Below, one piece after another: positions 39,973 through 48,180 of a DNA stretch of 64,000 nt (position 1 is the stretch's first letter; every line of letters starts with the position of its first letter). The translations under genes were made by a program, and so were the position numbers. The DNA comes from Exiguobacterium acetylicum. GTDB taxonomy: Bacteria; Bacillota; Bacilli; Exiguobacteriales; Exiguobacteriaceae. Under the pieces are notes generated by a model. The model was not told the origin of the DNA and did not search any database. It saw nothing but the letters and a program-made list of their open reading frames with translations. The stretch spans positions 2,816,001-2,880,000 of the forward strand of contig NZ_CP081878.1 in the NCBI RefSeq assembly GCF_022170825.1. Reading direction: 5' to 3'.

Positions 39973-40623
39973 TTAATGTCTTCTGATTTTTCGTGCGACG
40001 ATATTACCTGTCGTCTGTAACCCCTGGACTAAGATGACGAGAATCCCGACCGTGATGATCATGACTTTCGTGTCGAACCGTTGATAACCGTACGTAATTG
40101 CTAAATCACCAAGACCACCGCCACCGATTGCGCCTGCCATCGCTGACGCTCCGATCAAGCCGACCGTTGCGATCGTCAAGTTAAGAACGAGCGAACCGAG
40201 CGCTTCCGGTAGAAGGAAACGGAAAATCGTTTGGAATGGCGTTGCCCCCATCGCTTCTGCTGCTTCAAGGACACCTTTATCGACTTCTAGCAAGGAACTC
40301 TCGATCAGCCGTGCCATATACGGTGCGGCGTAAAAGACGAGTGGAACGATGGCAGCTTCGGTTCCGATCGACGTCTGGACGATCAACCGCGTCAACGGGA
40401 TGATCGCGACGAGTAAGATGATAAACGGAATTGAGCGGAAGATATTGACGATGCTATTGAAAAACGTGAACAGCGGGACGTTCTCAAGTAATGCGCCTTT
40501 CCGTGTGACGACAAGCAGGATACCGAGCGGTAAGCCGATCAAGGTCGAGAATAAGAGTGAGACGGATACCATCGTCATCGTTTGCAAAAATGCTGTCCAG
40601 ATATCACTGTAGTTAACTAGCAT
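39973..40623 (-). CDS. metI: methionine ABC transporter permease
   Basis: 216 aa, about five transmembrane helices with the EAA loop EAAEAMGATPFQTIFRFLLPEA (shortened: EAAEAMGATPFQ) that contacts MetN, and the methionine-permease stretch GAIGGGGLGDLAI. GAGGAGGTG is 7 bases before the ATG at 40623; an earlier TTG at 40629 has poor spacing. It overlaps the metN 3' end by 11 bases. Confidence 0.94.
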   Translation of the reverse strand: MLVNYSDIWTAFLQTMTMVSVSLLFSTLIGLPLGILLVVTRKGALLENVPLFTFFNSIVNIFRSIPFIILLVAIIPLTRLIVQTSIGTEAAIVPLVFYAAPYMARLIESSLLEVDKGVLEAAEAMGATPFQTIFRFLLPEALGSLVLNLTIATVGLIGASAMAGAIGGGGLGDLAITYGYQRFDTKVMIITVGILVILVQGLQTTGNIVARKIRRH

Positions 40624-41641
40624 GAGCAAGCACCTCCTCGACGGTCACTTGTGCCTGATCAATGTACTGTAACGCTCGTTTCACTTCAGTCGTCTCACCG
40701 ATCAACTCGACGAGTAGTGTACCGAACGGCGTCTCCTGCAACTCCGTGATGCTACCGTGCAGGATGTTGACATCAACATCGAAGCGTTTCGCGACTTGTG
40801 ACAAGAGCGGCTGCCCTGTGTGATGACCGAGGAAATGAATCTTATAGATCGGATTCGCATTCCGTGACTCGATCAACTGGCGAATCGATGCTGGAATCTC
40901 GTCATGCATGACGGACCGGACGAAGTTTTTCGCCGTCTCGGTCTGCGGATTTGAGAAGACATCAAAGACCGTTCCTGACTCGATTAACTTCCCGGCTTCG
41001 ATGACGGCGACCCGGTCACAAATCTCACGGATGACACCCATCTCATGGGTAATCAAGAGAATCGTGATGCCGTATTCGGCATTGATTCGTTTTAATAACT
41101 GGAGAATATGATGTGTCGTCTGGGGATCGAGCGCTGACGTCGCTTCGTCACATAAGAGGACGGATGGTTGCGTTGCTAGTGCCCGAGCGATGCCGACACG
41201 TTGCTTTTGTCCACCAGATAATTGATCTGGGTAATGATCCGCCTTATCCGCGAGATCCACGAACTCGAGTAACTCCGTCACCCGGCGGCGAATCTCATCT
41301 TTTTTGACGCCTGCGAGAACGAGTGGCTTCGCGACATTCGTAAAGACCGTGTTCGCATTCAATAGATTGAAGTGCTGAAAGATCATCCCGATCCGCTGTT
41401 TTGCTTGCCGTAATTTTTTTGGTGATAGTTGTGTCAAATCTTCCCCGTCGACCGTCACCGTTCCTGACGTCGGTCGTTCTAACAGATTGACGCAGCGGAG
41501 CAATGAACTTTTTCCGGCACCACTAAAGCCGATGACACCGAAGATTTCGCCTTTCTCGATCGTCAGGTCGACACCGTCGAGCGCTGCGATTGTCTGATCC
41601 TTCGTGACGTACGTTTTTTTGATTTGATGAAATGCAATCAT
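40613..41641 (-). CDS. metN: methionine ABC transporter ATP-binding protein
   Basis: 342 aa. ATPase core (about 1-245): Walker A GFSGAGKSS, signature LSGGQKQRVGIARAL, Walker B VLLCDEATSALD, switch His in LITHEMG. The C-terminal NIL domain (about 265-342) is the methionine-sensing regulatory domain of MetN proteins. AAGGGGGAAAAC precedes the ATG at 41641. First gene behind a SAM riboswitch and terminator. Confidence 0.95.
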   Translation of the reverse strand: MIAFHQIKKTYVTKDQTIAALDGVDLTIEKGEIFGVIGFSGAGKSSLLRCVNLLERPTSGTVTVDGEDLTQLSPKKLRQAKQRIGMIFQHFNLLNANTVFTNVAKPLVLAGVKKDEIRRRVTELLEFVDLADKADHYPDQLSGGQKQRVGIARALATQPSVLLCDEATSALDPQTTHHILQLLKRINAEYGITILLITHEMGVIREICDRVAVIEAGKLIESGTVFDVFSNPQTETAKNFVRSVMHDEIPASIRQLIESRNANPIYKIHFLGHHTGQPLLSQVAKRFDVDVNILHGSITELQETPFGTLLVELIGETTEVKRALQYIDQAQVTVEEVLAHAS

Positions 41642-41664
41642 TCCGTTTTCCCCCTTCATTCAAC

Positions 41665-41700
41665 AAAAAAGGTCCCTTCTTGAGAAACAAGAAGAGACCT
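41665..41700 (-). terminator. SAM-riboswitch terminator ahead of metN
   Basis: Minus strand AGGTCTCTTCTTG-TTTC-TCAAGAAGGGACCT followed by TTTTTTG, between the S-box aptamer and the metN ribosome binding site. Confidence 0.9.
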
Positions 41701-41729
41701 GGATCCGCACAGTGGCAGAATCCACTCCA

Positions 41730-41829
41730 CTCATCTCTCAGACATCTGTCTGATGGAATTGGCACAGTGCTCATAATGAGTCTGTTGCCGAGGTTTCGTA
41801 GGGCCAGTCCCTCCACCTCTCTGGATAAG
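41730..41829 (-). ncRNA. SAM-I riboswitch (S-box) controlling metNIQ-M20
   Basis: Minus strand reads CTTATCCAGAGAGGTGGAGG, GACTGGCCCTACGAAACCTC, GGCAAC, a variable P3 arm, GTGCCAATTCC, the P4 arm and GAGAGATGAG, all S-box consensus blocks, with P1 CTTATC/GATGAG. It is coupled to the terminator at 41665-41700. High SAM should stop transcription of the methionine uptake operon. Confidence 0.95.
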
Positions 41830-41893
41830 TATTGCGGTATGAAATTCGTATGTGTGTTGTTGCGTTGTTGCTTATGTCGTAAAACTAATTTTT

Positions 41894-41922
41894 ACATTAC
41901 GGGTCGAACCTTTAAAAGTCAA
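41894..41922 (-). promoter_or_regulatory. promoter of the metNIQ S-box transcript
   Basis: TTGACT (41917-41922), 17-base spacer, TAATGT (41894-41899) on the minus strand, about 60 bases ahead of the aptamer. Confidence 0.6.
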
Positions 41923-41990
41923 CCAACTTTGCAAAAATAATCCATTTGTCGCATATCGATTGATTGACAAGTTATGGATTAGCTTAATGA

Positions 41991-42006
41991 ACGAATCATG
42001 ATTCGT
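41991..42006. promoter_or_regulatory. 16-bp perfect palindrome between divergent S-box transcription units
   Basis: ACGAATCATGATTCGT is a perfect inverted repeat with no loop. It lies between the two divergent SAM-riboswitch promoters and just downstream of a TTGACA at 41964-41969. It looks like a dimeric-protein operator. No matching regulator is encoded nearby. Confidence 0.45.
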
Positions 42007-42016
42007 CAAGATGGAT

Positions 42017-42046
42017 TTGACAAGTCATTTTCAGTCATGCTACCAT
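42017..42046 (+). promoter_or_regulatory. candidate promoter of the second S-box transcript
   Basis: TTGACA (42017-42022), 18-base spacer, TACCAT (42041-42046), about 37 bases upstream of the aptamer. Confidence 0.55.
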
Positions 42047-42082
42047 CGTTTCAATGATTAATCCGACAATTCCAATATGATA

Positions 42083-42178
42083 TTTATCAAGAGTGAACGA
42101 GAGACCTGGCTCTATGACTTCACGGCAACCTGCAATCTGTAAGGTGCTCCGACCAGCAAAGCGCGGCTTTGGATGATA
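42083..42178 (+). ncRNA. SAM-I riboswitch (S-box), variant, ahead of an alpha/beta hydrolase
   Basis: Blocks in S-box order: TTATCAAGAG, GAGAGACCTGGCTCTATGA, CGGCAACC, AAGGTGCTCCGACCAGCA, a P4 hairpin AAAGC-GCG-GCTTT, and GGATGATA closing P1. Compared with the common GAGGGA/GGCCC pair it has GAGAGA/GGCTC, a compensatory change that keeps the stem. A strong terminator follows. Class call is from memory of the consensus. Confidence 0.85.
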
Positions 42179-42183
42179 CGGTG

Positions 42184-42227
42184 AAAAACTCGTGGGCGTC
42201 CAAGCAGTGACGTTGACGAGTTTTTTT
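42184..42227 (+). terminator. S-box expression-platform terminator
   Basis: AAAACTCGT...CGTC...GACG...ACGAGTTTT stem with an internal loop, then a run of seven T ending right before the gene's ribosome binding site. Confidence 0.85.
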
Positions 42228-42249
42228 CATGAATGGAGGAAAAATAGTA

Positions 42250-43008
42250 ATGATGAACTATCCTGTATTGACTGGTGCTGAAGCATTTTATCTTCAAGGT
42301 GGACCGATCGGCATTCTAATCTGTCATGGTTTTAACGCGACTCCGCAAAGTGTCCGGGACGTCGGCGAGGCATTTGCTGCTGAAGGATTCACTGTCTATG
42401 CACCGCGCCTACGTGGACACGGAACGAACGTCCGTGAGTTCGAACAATCGACTGCTCGATGTTGGAAGCAGAGCCTGCAAGACGGCTATGCACGGTTACA
42501 AGAAACATGCGATCAAGTCTTCGTTATCGGTCAATCGATGGGGGCGACGCTTGCACTGTCGCTTGCCGCTGACGGGATTCCGTTTGCCGGCATCATTACA
42601 ATCAATGCTGCACTTTCCGTTCCATCCTATGAAGCACTTTCGTTTGACGACGGTCCCGAGTACTTACCGGAAGGGGCGCCGGACATCAAACGAGCAGCCT
42701 TTGAAATCATCTATGATCTCGTTCCGAGCCGTTGTGCGTTCGAACTCGTCCGTCTGATGGATGAGACAAAAGGACGCCTTGGATCGATCCTCCTCCCGAC
42801 GTTGATTCTTTACTCGGCGACGGATCACGTCGTTCCACCGTCGAGCTCGGATTATCTGCATCAACATATCGGAACAAATGATAAACGAAGCTATTGTCTT
42901 CTTAATTCATATCATGTCGCGACCCTTGATCATGATCAGGATTTGATCGTTCGGGAGACGATTCGCTTTATCGAACGCTCAAGCCGATTTTCAAAAGAAA
43001 TAAGTTAA
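42250..43008 (+). CDS. alpha/beta hydrolase (carboxylesterase Est30-like), SAM-riboswitch controlled
   Basis: 252 aa. Alpha/beta hydrolase fold: oxyanion loop ILICHGFNATPQ, nucleophile elbow IGQSMGA, acid Asp in YSATDHVV, His in NSYHVATLDHD. Closest recognised group is the monoglyceride-lipase/Est30 carboxylesterases. No signal peptide, so cytoplasmic. GGAGGA lies 9 bases before the ATG at 42250 (an earlier ATG at 42229 lacks a site). The S-box and terminator upstream tie it to methionine/SAM status, which suggests hydrolysis of a sulfur-containing ester or thioester (inference). Substrate unknown. Confidence 0.88.
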   Translation: MMNYPVLTGAEAFYLQGGPIGILICHGFNATPQSVRDVGEAFAAEGFTVYAPRLRGHGTNVREFEQSTARCWKQSLQDGYARLQETCDQVFVIGQSMGATLALSLAADGIPFAGIITINAALSVPSYEALSFDDGPEYLPEGAPDIKRAAFEIIYDLVPSRCAFELVRLMDETKGRLGSILLPTLILYSATDHVVPPSSSDYLHQHIGTNDKRSYCLLNSYHVATLDHDQDLIVRETIRFIERSSRFSKEIS

Positions 43009-43052
43009 TAAAAAAGCAGCTATTCCTTTCCCTCTGGAAACGAATAACTGCT
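43009..43052 (-). terminator. terminator of tdk
   Basis: Minus strand AGCAGTTATTC pairs with GAATAGCTGCT (one G-T pair), then TTTTTTATT. The tdk stop lies about 40 bases upstream. Confidence 0.7.
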
Positions 43053-43060
43053 ACATCAAA

Positions 43061-43088
43061 GGACGACCGCAAGCGGTCCGTCTTTTTT
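43061..43088 (+). terminator. terminator of the hydrolase gene
   Basis: GGAC-GACCGC-AAGC... hairpin (GACCGCAAGCGGTC, 43065-43078) followed by CGTCTTTTTT on the plus strand. Confidence 0.75.
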
Positions 43089-43090
43089 AT

Positions 43091-43708
43091 TTATCTTTCT
43101 TGATGTTGTACCGATTGAAGTGGCTTCGGCTTTCCAGGCACCTCATGGCAATGGCGGCAACGTGGCTCATACGATTCTGAAGCACCAACTAGAATGATTG
43201 GGTCATCATAGTTTGCTGGTTTTCCATCAATCAACCGTTGTGTCCGAGAAGCCGGATCACCACACGAAAGACAGATCGCCTGTAGCTTCGTTACGAATTC
43301 TGCGCGCGCCAGTAATTCAGGCATTTTTCCGAATGGTTCTGCCCGGAAATCTTGATCAAGCCCTGCACAAATGACACGTTTTCCGTCTTGCGCGAGTGCT
43401 TCGATGACTTGTACAATCTCATCATCAAAGAATTGAACTTCATCGATACCGACGATTTGTGTCTCTTCTGCTACTGCCGCGTAGAGATCACGACTCGTCG
43501 CCATTGGAATCGCTACAACGGAGTTGCCGATGTGAGAGACGACATGCTCTTCGTGGTACCGGTCGTCGATTGCCGGCTTGAATACTTGCACAGGCAGTTT
43601 ACCGTATTGCGCCCGTCTAACACGACGAATCAATTCTTCCGATTTCCCGGAAAACATACTGCCACAAATTACTTCGATCCAGCCGTACTGATTTATTACA
43701 TGCATCAT
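43091..43708 (-). CDS. tdk: thymidine kinase
   Basis: Thymidine salvage: ATP plus thymidine to dTMP. About 205 aa, class II (TK1-like) with P-loop [11 protein letters not shown], catalytic DEVQFFDD, and zinc-binding cysteines CLSCG and CRHCHE. The open frame extends to 43795 but the family start is near [13 protein letters not shown]; ATGs at 43708 and 43705 are adjacent and AGAGGA precedes both. In B. subtilis tdk follows rpmE and is followed by prfA; here about 25 kb intervenes. Confidence 0.94.
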   Translation of the reverse strand: MMHVINQYGWIEVICGSMFSGKSEELIRRVRRAQYGKLPVQVFKPAIDDRYHEEHVVSHIGNSVVAIPMATSRDLYAAVAEETQIVGIDEVQFFDDEIVQVIEALAQDGKRVICAGLDQDFRAEPFGKMPELLARAEFVTKLQAICLSCGDPASRTQRLIDGKPANYDDPIILVGASESYEPRCRHCHEVPGKPKPLQSVQHQER

Positions 43709-43888
43709 CGTCCGACACCGTCCTCTAAAAATAGTCACTTTAACGAGTATAGCTCGAAATGGTATCGAGAAAAAGGGTTGACTTCCGGAAATCAAAATTC
43801 ATTTTTTCTTTACCTAGAATTTTTGTCCTTTCATTCCAACTGTCCCCTATTTCCTGTACACTGAAGAAGAAGATTCTCACGAAAGAAG

Positions 43889-44539
43889 GTGTCCCCGATT
43901 CATCATCTCTTACATGATATTCTGCACCAATATGGTGCCCTTGGTCTCTCCGTTCTTCTCGCAGGTGGTATCGTGGGATTGCCGGTTCCCGATGAGACCC
44001 TACTCGTTTTGTCCGGATTTTGGATGCATCAAGGTAATTTACCGCTGTTCGGTACGATTCTTGCCGCTTACGCAGGAAGTTGTATCGGTATGACAATCAG
44101 TTATTTACTCGGTTTAAAACTCGGTATGCCAGTACTGCACCGCGTCGGACCGAAAATGCGCATCTCAGAAAAACATATTCTTTCCGCTGAAGCTGGATTT
44201 CGACGTTACGGGAAATCCGTTTTGATTATCGGTTACTACATACCTGGTCTCCGTCAGCTCTCTGCCTTTTTTGCAGGTGTCTCGAAAATGCCGTTTCGCG
44301 TATTTGCGAGTTACGCATATACAGGTGCTTTAATCTGGATCAGCGTCTTCTTAGGCGCCGGTTATTTCGTCGGTCGTCATCTCTCGTTCCATAAAGTCGT
44401 CGATTATATTTTAGTACACCCAGAGGTCATGCCATACTTGATTGGTATTGCCGGCGGAATCGCCTTCTCGTTCGTCTTGAAGACATATCTCGCTTACCGT
44501 TCACAATTCAGTCTATACAAAAACAGCCTGCTTCCGTAA
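43889..44539 (+). CDS. DedA/SNARE-associated family membrane protein
   Basis: 216 aa, about five hydrophobic segments. DedA hallmarks: GLPVPDETLLVLSG near the N-terminus, the AAYAGSCIGMTISYLLG segment, and FRRYGKSVLIIGYYIPGLRQ with the re-entrant Arg-rich loop and Gly. Members act as undecaprenyl-phosphate or phospholipid flippases or in proton-motive homeostasis. Start is uncertain: GTG at 43889 overlaps the only good Shine-Dalgarno (AGAAGGTG), while that site is well placed for an ATT at 43898. Inserted between tdk and rpmE2 on the opposite strand. Confidence 0.85.
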   Translation: MSPIHHLLHDILHQYGALGLSVLLAGGIVGLPVPDETLLVLSGFWMHQGNLPLFGTILAAYAGSCIGMTISYLLGLKLGMPVLHRVGPKMRISEKHILSAEAGFRRYGKSVLIIGYYIPGLRQLSAFFAGVSKMPFRVFASYAYTGALIWISVFLGAGYFVGRHLSFHKVVDYILVHPEVMPYLIGIAGGIAFSFVLKTYLAYRSQFSLYKNSLLP

Positions 44540-44558
44540 TGGAGGCAGGCTGTTTTTT
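44519..44558. terminator. bidirectional terminator between dedA and rpmE2
   Basis: AAAAACAGCCTGC-TTCCGTAATGGA-GGCAGGCTGTTTTTT, overlapping the dedA stop codon. Perfect stem; both flanks suit convergent termination. Confidence 0.9.
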
Positions 44559-44574
44559 AAGAACCGACAAGTGA

Positions 44575-44820
44575 TTACTTGCGGCCGTATTTTTTGTTGA
44601 AGCGATCGACACGACCATCTGCCGCGTTGAACTTTTGACGACCTGTGTAGAATGGGTGCGAGTCTGAAGACACATCCACACGGATGAGTGGGTACTCGTT
44701 GCCATCTTCCCAAGTGATTGTTTCGTTCGAAGAACGAGTAGAACCGCTTAAGAATTTGTACTCAGTCGTTGAATCCATAAATACTACTTTGTTGTAGTTA
44801 GGGTGAATTCCTTGTTTCAT
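44575..44820 (-). CDS. rpmE2: 50S ribosomal protein L31 type B
   Basis: 81 aa, begins [14 protein letters not shown] and ends [13 protein letters not shown]. It lacks the CxxC zinc-ribbon cysteines of the type A protein, so it is the zinc-independent form, which in other Firmicutes replaces the zinc form under zinc limitation. Here it occupies the rho-tdk position normally held by rpmE. The leader (44821-44890) contains a small CTGG...CCAG hairpin; L31 leader autoregulation is possible but not shown. Confidence 0.95.
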   Translation of the reverse strand: MKQGIHPNYNKVVFMDSTTEYKFLSGSTRSSNETITWEDGNEYPLIRVDVSSDSHPFYTGRQKFNAADGRVDRFNKKYGRK

Positions 44821-44911
44821 GGTTGATTTCTCTCCTTCCGCCCTGGTTCATTTGCTGAGCCAGAGTAAGTTACCTTCCTATACTAAACGATTTTTTTGTG
44901 CGTCGCAATAG

Positions 44912-46285
44912 TTATTTTTCCGTCGGTGTTTCCTTCTTGACGGTACGCGGTTTTGCTGGTGCGCGTCGGACTGCTTTCTTCTTTTCTTTCTCCAGTTCGA
45001 CGAAAAATTCTTCATTATTTTTCGTATCACGAATCTTACGCAGGAACGTATCGACGAACTCGTTCGACTCGTTCATCGTCCGGCGAATCGTCCAGAGCGC
45101 ATCAAGCTGCTCTTTTGGAAGCAACAGTTCTTCCTTCCGCGTACCCGATTTGCGAATGTCGATCGCTGGGAAGATTCGACGTTCTGATAGCTTACGGTCG
45201 AGATGCAGTTCCATGTTCCCCGTCCCTTTGAATTCCTCATAGATGACGTCATCCATGCGCGATCCCGTCTCGACGAGCGCTGTTGCAAGAATCGTTAAAC
45301 TACCACCGTGCTCGATGTTTCGCGCCGCACCAAAGAACCGTTTTGGTTTATGGAATGCAGCTGGGTCAATCCCCCCGGAGAGCGTTCGTCCGCTTTGCGG
45401 CACCGTTAAGTTGTACGCACGTGTCAGACGTGTGATTGAATCCATCAAGATGACGACATCTTTCTTATGTTCGACGAGTCGCATCGCCCGCTCGAGTACG
45501 AGTTCTGAAATCCGAACGTGATTGTCTGGTGTTTCGTCAAACGTCGAGCTGACGACGTCTGCTCCTGGAACCGAACGCTCGATGTCCGTCACTTCCTCAG
45601 GTCGCTCATCAATCAAGAGAATGATCAGTTCGACATCAGGATGATTTTCTTGAATCGAGTTGGCGATTTCTTTGAGTAATGATGTTTTCCCTGCTTTTGG
45701 TGGTGCGACGATCAAACCACGTTGACCAAATCCGACCGGTGCGATCATATCCATGACACGAACGGATAGATGACGCGGCTCCGTCTCAAGACGCATCAAA
45801 CGATCTGGATAAATCGGTGTCAGTGCCGGGAAGAACAAACGATTACGGGCTGTATCCGGTGCTTCCCCGTTAACGGCTTCCACGCTAAGCAATCCTTGGA
45901 AACGTTCGTTTTCCTTCGGTGGACGGACTTTACCTGTGACGACATCACCATTACGTAGATTAAAGCGTCGGATTTGAGATGCTGCGATATAGATATCTTC
46001 AGAGGATTGGGAATAATTGATAGGACGAAGGAAGCCAAAGCCGCCATCGTTTTGCATTTGTGGGTTGCCAGGGATGACTTCGAGTACCCCTTCGAGGAAA
46101 TAAAGACCCGTCGATTCAGCCTGTGCTTTTAGAATCTTAAACATCAACTCGCGTTTACGGGCTTCCCGGTATTGTGGGACATTCTTCGTCTTTGCGATTT
46201 CATACAGTTCTTTTAATGTTAGTTGACTCAATTGAGCCAGTGTATAGGAACGTTCTGGTTTATCTTTTTTATCAGTTGTTGGCAT
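44912..46285 (-). CDS. rho: transcription termination factor Rho
   Basis: 457 aa. N-terminal helix bundle ([15 protein letters not shown]), cold-shock-like RNA-binding domain (GGFGFLRP), then a RecA-type ATPase with Walker [12 protein letters not shown], Walker [12 protein letters not shown], and VVSSTFDE. A basic C-terminal tail rich in Lys, Arg, Ala and Pro follows. AATAGGTG is positioned for the ATG at 46285; an upstream in-frame GTG at 46294 lies in that site. Between rpmE2 and the inserted NlpC gene. Confidence 0.95.
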   Translation of the reverse strand: MPTTDKKDKPERSYTLAQLSQLTLKELYEIAKTKNVPQYREARKRELMFKILKAQAESTGLYFLEGVLEVIPGNPQMQNDGGFGFLRPINYSQSSEDIYIAASQIRRFNLRNGDVVTGKVRPPKENERFQGLLSVEAVNGEAPDTARNRLFFPALTPIYPDRLMRLETEPRHLSVRVMDMIAPVGFGQRGLIVAPPKAGKTSLLKEIANSIQENHPDVELIILLIDERPEEVTDIERSVPGADVVSSTFDETPDNHVRISELVLERAMRLVEHKKDVVILMDSITRLTRAYNLTVPQSGRTLSGGIDPAAFHKPKRFFGAARNIEHGGSLTILATALVETGSRMDDVIYEEFKGTGNMELHLDRKLSERRIFPAIDIRKSGTRKEELLLPKEQLDALWTIRRTMNESNEFVDTFLRKIRDTKNNEEFFVELEKEKKKAVRRAPAKPRTVKKETPTEK

Positions 46286-46640
46286 GTTCTTCACCTATTC
46301 TTTATAAATTCAACTGCATTCAGCATACTTCCATACATACATCAGGAGGTATGTAATTTTATTCGTGAACTAAAGGTATCATATTTTTTTTAATTCGTCG
46401 TCAACAATCCTTTGCGTTTCTTACTTTGTAATATTCAAGGATATTATTTCAGTTATGTTACAAAAGCATCTGTTTTGTCTTCTAACTGAAAAAACGTTTT
46501 CAAGTGTGCTCGTGCTAAGATATTCCTGCAGACAAAATTCTTACACAGTTGTAAGGTAGACTGCTTAATTACACACTTAATGATTTCATCATATAACTTA
46601 CGGACGCAACACACTACATTTAAACGGAGGAATTCTTAAC
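46286..46640. other. rho-NlpC divergent intergenic region
   Basis: 355 bases without a gene, holding both divergent promoters. Seen: an inverted repeat ACATAC...GTATGT (about 46333-46354), a cre-like AAAACGTTTTCA (about 46493-46503) with weak outer positions, and a palindrome CTTACA-CAGT-TGTAAG (about 46540-46556). None can be assigned with confidence. Confidence 0.4.
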
Positions 46641-47318
46641 ATGAAACGTTTTCTAGCATCGATCGCGACGGCAGCCTTAGTAGTTTCAGGTTTTACATCA
46701 GTGGGTACAGGTAAAGTTGAAGCAGCGACAGTCACGAAAGTCAAGATCACGGACAACGGTCTTCGTGTTCGGACAGCACCTTCTACGAAAGCAAGCATCG
46801 TTGGGAAAGTCAACGCTGGTCAAGTCTTTACATATAAAGGCAAATCAGGTAGCTGGACAAAAATCTCTTACGGCGGCAAAACACGCTATGTCTACTCACA
46901 ATACACAAAGACATACAAATCATCTTCAAGCGCTAAAAAATCAACGAGCTCTTCTTCAAAACGTACAAAAATCTTGAACGAAGCAGCTAAGCACAAAGGA
47001 ACTCCATATGTATGGGGTGGAACGACAACTCGTGGATTCGACTGCTCTGGTTTCACAAGCTACGTTTACAAGAAAGCAGCAGGCAAAACATTGCCACGTA
47101 CATCTTCTTCACAATATTCTTCTTCGAAGAAAGTCAGCGTTTCAAGTGTACAACCAGGAGATCTTGTCTTCTTCTCACACGGTAGCGGCATTCAACACGT
47201 CGGGATCGCAACAAGCAAGTCAAGCATGGTTAACTCAGAAACTGGCGGCGTTAAATACTCAAGCTTCAAATCAGGGTACTGGGGTTCACGCCTTGTCGGC
47301 GCAGGATCTTACCTATAA
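46641..47318 (+). CDS. secreted NlpC/P60 endopeptidase with SH3 domain
   Basis: 225 aa. Signal peptide (about 1-30, cleavage near VEA-AT), one bacterial SH3 domain (about 33-92: GLRVRTAPSTKASIVGKV, shortened: LRVRTAPS), a Ser/Lys-rich linker (about 93-112), and an NlpC/P60 catalytic domain (about 113-225) with Cys in FDCSGFTSYV and His in GIQHVGIA. Cleaves peptidoglycan stem peptides (gamma-D-Glu-diamino acid bond) outside the cell, for wall turnover or cell separation. CGGAGGAATTC precedes the ATG. Followed by a terminator. Confidence 0.92.
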   Translation: MKRFLASIATAALVVSGFTSVGTGKVEAATVTKVKITDNGLRVRTAPSTKASIVGKVNAGQVFTYKGKSGSWTKISYGGKTRYVYSQYTKTYKSSSSAKKSTSSSSKRTKILNEAAKHKGTPYVWGGTTTRGFDCSGFTSYVYKKAAGKTLPRTSSSQYSSSKKVSVSSVQPGDLVFFSHGSGIQHVGIATSKSSMVNSETGGVKYSSFKSGYWGSRLVGAGSYL

Positions 47319-47329
47319 TTCATCATCTC

Positions 47330-47363
47330 AAAGCGGTTGAGCATTGGCTCGATCGCTTTTTTT
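47330..47363 (+). terminator. terminator of the NlpC/P60 gene
   Basis: AAAGCGGTTGAGC-ATT-GGCTCGATCGCTTT (one mismatch) followed by a seven-T run. Confidence 0.8.
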
Positions 47364-47394
47364 CATCTAATTGATTACACGAGGAGGAAATACG

Positions 47395-48162
47395 ATGAAT
47401 GTCTTAATTACAGGTGCTTCAAGGGGGCTTGGTCGCGAATTCGCTTATCTCCACGCACAGCAAGGTGATCACGTCCTGCTCGTCGGACGCGATGCGACAG
47501 CTCTATTCGAAACGAAATTCCATGTCGAGCGACTCGGCGGAACAGCAACGGTCTTTCCTTATGACTTAACGAAACTGACGCATCGTCTCGCGTTATTTCG
47601 CGCAACAGAACAGATTCCGGTCGACTGTGTCATCAATAACGCTGGGATTGGTGTCTTCGGTTCTTTCCTTGAGACCTCGTTTGAAGACGAATCTCGGATG
47701 ATTGCCTTGAACATCGAAGCGTTGACACACGTGACGAAGGTCTATGCCTCTCGCATGAAAGAGCATGGTATCCAAGGACGCATCATCCATCTCGCGTCAA
47801 CGGCTGCCTTTGAAGGTGGTCCATGGCTTAGTGTCTACTATGCAACAAAAGCCTACGTGCTTCACTTCTCGGAAGGATTAACGGAAGAGCTCGCGCCAGA
47901 CGGCATTCAAGTCAGCGTCGTCTGCCCAGGTGCGACACATACCGGTTTCGAATCGGCAGCAAAACTCGAACAGTCACGTCTTTTCTTGCGACCAGGCGTC
48001 ATGGACGCTCCAACAGTTGCGCGGATCGCCTATCACGGCTATATGAAGGGGAAAACGTTCATCGTTCCTGGTTTCGGAAATGCATGGTATATCTTTTCAA
48101 CACGTTTTCTTCCCCGTCGGTACGTCACGAAACAAGCGGGAGAAGTCCAGCGTCCTCGATGA
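47395..48162 (+). CDS. short-chain dehydrogenase/reductase
   Basis: 255 aa, classical SDR. NAD(P)-binding GASRGLGREFA, NNAGIG, catalytic Ser in HLASTAA, YxxxK as YYATKAY, and PG motif CPGATHTG. A basic residue after the glycine loop (GRDA) favours NADPH. GAGGAGGAAATACG precedes the ATG. Substrate not predictable. Stand-alone gene between the NlpC hydrolase and a terminator shared with glpX. Confidence 0.88.
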   Translation: MNVLITGASRGLGREFAYLHAQQGDHVLLVGRDATALFETKFHVERLGGTATVFPYDLTKLTHRLALFRATEQIPVDCVINNAGIGVFGSFLETSFEDESRMIALNIEALTHVTKVYASRMKEHGIQGRIIHLASTAAFEGGPWLSVYYATKAYVLHFSEGLTEELAPDGIQVSVVCPGATHTGFESAAKLEQSRLFLRPGVMDAPTVARIAYHGYMKGKTFIVPGFGNAWYIFSTRFLPRRYVTKQAGEVQRPR

Positions 48163-48180
48163 TTACCTAATCAATCAACG

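Noticed and set aside
46344-46356. AGGAGGT followed by ATG-TAA, a start-stop minimal frame in the rho leader
   Set aside because: Spacing of one base is too short for initiation; more likely chance within an inverted repeat.
46491-46504. cre-like AAAACGTTTTCA ahead of the NlpC/P60 gene
   Set aside because: The outer consensus positions do not match and it is far from the gene; kept only as a note in the intergenic entry.
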